8,259 nt of DNA, from positions 1 through 8,259 of the forward strand of contig DASTCC010000237.1 in assembly GCA_035711465.1 (NCBI GenBank), given 5' to 3'. The position numbers and the translations under genes were made by a program. This document shows, piece after piece, positions 5,523 to 8,259 of the stretch (position 1 is the first letter of the stretch; every line of letters begins with the position of its first letter). Source of the DNA: DASTCC01 sp035711465 (GTDB taxonomy: Bacteria > Acidobacteriota > Vicinamibacteria > Vicinamibacterales > SCN-69-37). The notes under the pieces were generated by a model. That model saw only the letters and a program-made list of their open reading frames with translations, had not been told where the DNA came from and ran no database searches.

Positions 5523-6668
5523 TCAGCGCGCCAGCAGGAAACCCACGAGACCCGCGGCGACGACGACCACGGGCTCCGCGAGCCGCAGCCGCAGCATCAC
5601 GATCAGGCAGACCCCCGCGACCAGCGCGGTGGGGGCGTCGATAATCGTCCGGCGTGCAAGCACCACCACGGCGCCGGCGATCGCGCCGCTCGCCGCCGCG
5701 GTCGCGCCAGCGGCAAACGCGACGAGCTGCGGATTGTTCCGGTGCCGCTTGAACCACGGTGCCGGCACGATGGTGAAGAAGTACACCGGCAGAAAGATCC
5801 CGATGGCCGCCAGCGTCGCGCCTGCGAGGCCGGCGACGAGATAGCCGATGAACGCGACCGTAATGACAACGGGGCCCGGCGTGATCATCGCCACGGCGAC
5901 GGCATCCAGGAACTGATGTTCGTTGAGCCAACCAAAGTCGTGGACGACGCCTTGCTGAAGAAAGGGCACGATGGCCAGGCCGCTGCCAAACACGAATGAC
6001 CCTGCCTTCGTGAAGAACACGAGGATCTGAACGAGTACGGATTGGCCTGCGGTCGCCTGCGATCGGTTGAGCGCGTACTCCACGCCGGCGATGAGGATCG
6101 CGCCGGCAAGGCTGGCGAGCGTCAGCGTCGCGGCGCGCCGAAGCCCTGGCCAGGCGCGACCGAGCAGCGTGATCAGTCCCGCCAGGATGAAGAGCGGTCC
6201 CAACTCCGTGCCCGTCCAGGCCGTGACGACGAACATCAGACCGAAGATGGCCCACAGCAGCGCGTCTCGCTTGTTCGTCCCGCGCGCCAGCCTGTGCGCG
6301 GCGATCGCGATGATCGCGATCACCGCCGGCCCGATGCCGTAGAACACGGCCTGCACCCAGGACAAACCGCCGTAGGCGACATAACCGGCCCCGAGACCCG
6401 CCACCATCAGGAACGACGGGACGACGAACGCCAGCCCCGCCAGCGTGGCGCCGAGCACGCCGCTGCGGAAGTAGCCGAGGGCCATCGCGGTCTGCGCGGC
6501 CAGTGGCCCCGGCATGATTTGAGCGAGCGCGATCGACAGGTTGTACGTGGATTCGTCGATCAGCCGCCGATCTTCAACCAGGTCCTTCCTCATGTATCCG
6601 ACGAGGGCCGCCGGACCACCGAAGCCAATCGTGCCGAGCTTCAGGAAGTAGAGGACGAGCTCGAGCAC
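5523..6668 (-). CDS. chrA: Chromate transporter ChrA, two-domain long form
   Basis: This 381-residue inner-membrane protein exports chromate and so lowers its level in the cell. It has the two homologous halves of the long-chain CHR family. The first half shows FLKLGTIGFGGPAA (8-21) and QIMPGPLAAQTAMALGY (50-66). The second repeats the pattern as FFTKAGSFVFGSGLAIVPFL (218-237) and MITPGPVVITVAFIGY (261-276). About ten to twelve membrane segments are visible and the length is normal for the family. The GTG start lies six bases after the stop of the dehydrogenase gene, with GAGG from that stop region as ribosome binding site. An ATG two bases upstream is out of frame. The ChrB-type gene at the head of the same run supports the chromate assignment. 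The family call is firm; chromate as substrate (some CHR homologues remain untested) is inferred from family and context. Confidence 0.93.
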   Translation of the reverse strand: MLELVLYFLKLGTIGFGGPAALVGYMRKDLVEDRRLIDESTYNLSIALAQIMPGPLAAQTAMALGYFRSGVLGATLAGLAFVVPSFLMVAGLGAGYVAYGGLSWVQAVFYGIGPAVIAIIAIAAHRLARGTNKRDALLWAIFGLMFVVTAWTGTELGPLFILAGLITLLGRAWPGLRRAATLTLASLAGAILIAGVEYALNRSQATAGQSVLVQILVFFTKAGSFVFGSGLAIVPFLQQGVVHDFGWLNEHQFLDAVAVAMITPGPVVITVAFIGYLVAGLAGATLAAIGIFLPVYFFTIVPAPWFKRHRNNPQLVAFAAGATAAASGAIAGAVVVLARRTIIDAPTALVAGVCLIVMLRLRLAEPVVVVAAGLVGFLLAR

Positions 6669-6674
6669 ATCGCC

Positions 6675-7691
6675 TCAGGCGAAGCGAGTGGAGCCCCGGT
6701 CGTCGAGCAGCACGCGCACCCCGGCGCCGGACGCGCCTGCCTGGTTGTAGACGAGAGCCGCGGCCGCGACATCCTGAAGCGCGGTGCCGATCGAGTCGAA
6801 GACGAAGACCTCGTCGGGCGTTCGCCGGCTGGGGAGTCGTCCGGCGGCGATCGCCGACAGCTCGCCGTAGATGCCCTGCTCGGTCATCAGGCCAGCGTCG
6901 AGAGCATGGTGAAGGTCGCCGCCGGCCGCGCACGCGGCCAGAGAGTCGACGACGACGCGGCTGTGCGCGAGTGCCTCGGCATCGATCTCCTGCTTCGCGG
7001 GATTGTCCGCGCCGACGGCGGCGACGAACAAGCCCGGGTGCAGATGCCGCCGGTACAGCAGCGGCTGTTGCGACGTCGTACAGGTCACGCAGATGTCGCT
7101 TGCGGCAACGGCCCCCTCCAGATCCGTGGTCGACGTGACGGACCATCCGAGCTCCGCGGACATTCGCGCGGCAAGTGCCGAGGCTTTGGAGCGGTCGGTA
7201 TCGATGACGAACCCGGCCCGGAGCGGTCGCACCACGGCCATCGCACGGAGCTGGGCTTCGCCCTGCTCGCCGCAGCCCACGACGGTGATCGTCCTGGCCT
7301 CATGCGCCGCGAGATGTTCGGCAGCCAGGGCCGCGACCGCGGCGGTCCGGATCGCGGTCAGCGCGATCGAATCCATGATCGCCAGCGGCTGGCCGTCGCC
7401 TCCGTCGAGCAGGATCAGCGCGCCTTGAATCGTCGGGCGCCCATGTCGGTTCGGATTGCCGGGAAGATTGACGTTGGCCTTGACCGCGACGAAGACGCGC
7501 CCCTCCTGTTCGATGGCCGCCATCTTCGCGTGCACGCTGCCGTCCGGCAGCGTCAGGCCGCTCGACGCCGGTCCGCGGCTCTTGCCATCCTCGTGCGCAC
7601 GCATCGTTCGGGCGATCGCGTCGATGCACTCGCGAATCGGCAGCAGTCGCGCGACGTCGCGCGCGGCCAGGACGATGGTCGCGTTCGTCAC
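6675..7691 (-). CDS. Ornithine cyclodeaminase/mu-crystallin-family dehydrogenase in a chr operon
   Basis: This 338-residue cytoplasmic protein has the typical length of the OCD/mu-crystallin family of NAD(P)-dependent enzymes. These act on amino or imino acids (ornithine cyclodeaminase, alanine dehydrogenase, ketimine and pyrroline-carboxylate reductases). Family residues are present: K71 in VAVKANVNLPGNP, R115 in LTAIRTAAVAALAAEHLA, a Rossmann motif VVGCGEQGEAQLRA (137-150; G139, G141, G144), and D229 in AAVGADNPAKQEIDAEAL. The end (DEVFVFDSIGTALQDVAAAALVY) is also standard. All key residues look intact, so it is probably active; substrate and direction cannot be read. The open frame extends much further upstream, but only as a shadow of the ChrB-like gene. 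The GTG at 7691 overlaps that gene's stop as GTGA and starts at the first family strand. Its place between a ChrB-domain gene and chrA is unusual and suggests, without proving, a job in the chromate response. Confidence 0.9.
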   Translation of the reverse strand: MTNATIVLAARDVARLLPIRECIDAIARTMRAHEDGKSRGPASSGLTLPDGSVHAKMAAIEQEGRVFVAVKANVNLPGNPNRHGRPTIQGALILLDGGDGQPLAIMDSIALTAIRTAAVAALAAEHLAAHEARTITVVGCGEQGEAQLRAMAVVRPLRAGFVIDTDRSKASALAARMSAELGWSVTSTTDLEGAVAASDICVTCTTSQQPLLYRRHLHPGLFVAAVGADNPAKQEIDAEALAHSRVVVDSLAACAAGGDLHHALDAGLMTEQGIYGELSAIAAGRLPSRRTPDEVFVFDSIGTALQDVAAAALVYNQAGASGAGVRVLLDDRGSTRFA

Positions 7692-8251
7692 CGGCGTGCC
7701 TTTCGGCGAATGCCGCGGCCCGGCGCTCGCCGGGTCCTGGCGGCAGGCGGAGTTCCGCCGAACGACGCGAACAACACGTCGAAGATCGGCAGCGCCGCGG
7801 CGACACGCGCCGCGGAATCCTGATGTGACGCTGACAGCCCGTCGACGAGGCGCTGAACGCCGGCGGCATCGGCCCGGCCGAACTTGCCATCCTTCAAGTC
7901 GAGGTCGTGGACGATTTCCGCGAGCTGCTGCAACGCTGCACCCCTCAATCCCAACCTCCGGCACATCGTCTCGAACGAGCAGCGGTCGCCCTCGTGAGTG
8001 AACTCGGCGTCGACCATGTCGAATGAGCGTTCGCCGGGACTGGCCGCCCCACCGGCTGAATCGACGAACCTGAACCGGGCCGCCGGATCGACGAACCGGC
8101 GGATCAGCCACGCCGTCGCCAGCCGGTCAATGTGAGGATCGCGCCGCGTGACCCAGATGCGGCCTTCCGACCTGGCCGGCTTCGCTCTTGCCGATGCCGA
8201 TCGGGGGACCTTCGACGTCGGCCGCTGCAGCAGTTTCTTGATGGTCGCCAT
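7688..8251 (-). CDS. Stand-alone ChrB C-terminal-domain protein (chromate resistance)
   Basis: This 187-residue protein begins with a basic, low-complexity tail (1-30, many K/R/S/A) and then matches the C-terminal domain of ChrB: RRDPHIDRLATAWLIRRFVDP (36-56), FDMVDAEFTHEGDRCSFETMCRRLGL (77-102, with H86 and C91) and AEIVHDLDLKDGKFG (111-125, with H115, D116 and D118). ChrB is a chromate-responsive regulator and resistance protein found next to chrA. Here the usual N-terminal domain of full-length ChrB is absent, so the protein is about half size. The conserved H, C and D residues suggest a metal- or oxyanion-binding pocket, an inference. The extreme C-terminus (168-187) is again rich in R/K. 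The stop overlaps the next gene's GTG by four bases. The ATG at 8251 lies eight bases from the window edge, so its ribosome binding site, promoter and any separate N-terminal ChrB gene upstream cannot be judged. Confidence 0.85.
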   Translation of the reverse strand: MATIKKLLQRPTSKVPRSASARAKPARSEGRIWVTRRDPHIDRLATAWLIRRFVDPAARFRFVDSAGGAASPGERSFDMVDAEFTHEGDRCSFETMCRRLGLRGAALQQLAEIVHDLDLKDGKFGRADAAGVQRLVDGLSASHQDSAARVAAALPIFDVLFASFGGTPPAARTRRAPGRGIRRKARR

Positions 8252-8259
8252 GAGCGTCT

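Noticed and set aside
5498..5529. Terminator after chrA
   Set aside because: The stem has a mismatch, a long loop and no T-tract, so I only mention it within the gap annotation.
6042..7823. Long plus-strand open frame (593 codons) opposite chrA and the dehydrogenase
   Set aside because: The translation is Arg/Asp/Gln-rich low-complexity sequence with no recognisable domain, while the opposite strand encodes complete ChrA and OCD proteins.
7692..8111. N-terminal extension of the dehydrogenase to 478 residues
   Set aside because: The added 140 residues are the ChrB-like gene read in another frame, rich in Arg with no motif. The GTG at 7691 with a GTGA overlap gives the normal family length.

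Overview
This is a high-GC, densely coded window with nine protein genes. Six of the nine start with GTG, and the genes are packed with short or overlapping junctions. The gene style (an OPT-family transporter, a secreted VOC protein, a CHRD protein, and a Spy/CpxP-like protein next to a two-component pair) suggests an Acidobacteriota bacterium, perhaps Vicinamibacteria, or another high-GC soil lineage. That placement is an inference; nothing here, such as an rRNA gene, proves it.

Left part, plus strand (1-3265): a small CHRD-domain envelope protein with a lipoprotein-type signal; a 114-base gap holding a striking 48-base palindrome and a second hairpin; a full-length OPT-family membrane transporter that may be translated from a leaderless message; and, 23 bases downstream, an exported VOC-fold (glyoxalase-like) protein whose usual metal ligands look mostly lost.

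Right part, minus strand (8251 down to 3333): read in the direction of transcription, the order is a stand-alone ChrB C-terminal-domain protein, an ornithine cyclodeaminase/mu-crystallin-family dehydrogenase, the chromate transporter ChrA, a 99-base gap with a candidate operator, a Spy/CpxP-like periplasmic protein, an OmpR-type response regulator and a sensor histidine kinase. The first two genes overlap by 4 bases (GTGA) and ChrA follows 6 bases later, so these three look like one chromate-resistance operon with an unexpected NAD(P)-binding enzyme inside. The last three also overlap (GTGA by 4 bases, then 8 bases) and form an envelope-stress-type operon. A direct repeat, TGTAACA-N3-TGCAACA, upstream of the Spy-like gene resembles known binding sites of OmpR-family regulators and is a reasonable candidate for autoregulation.

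The two halves converge at 3266-3332, where I see no clear terminator. I found no tRNA, rRNA, CRISPR array, insertion sequence or transposase. The most interesting items are the dehydrogenase inside the chr operon, the long palindrome whose only departures from perfect pairing are G-U pairs in plus-strand RNA, and the candidate operator.
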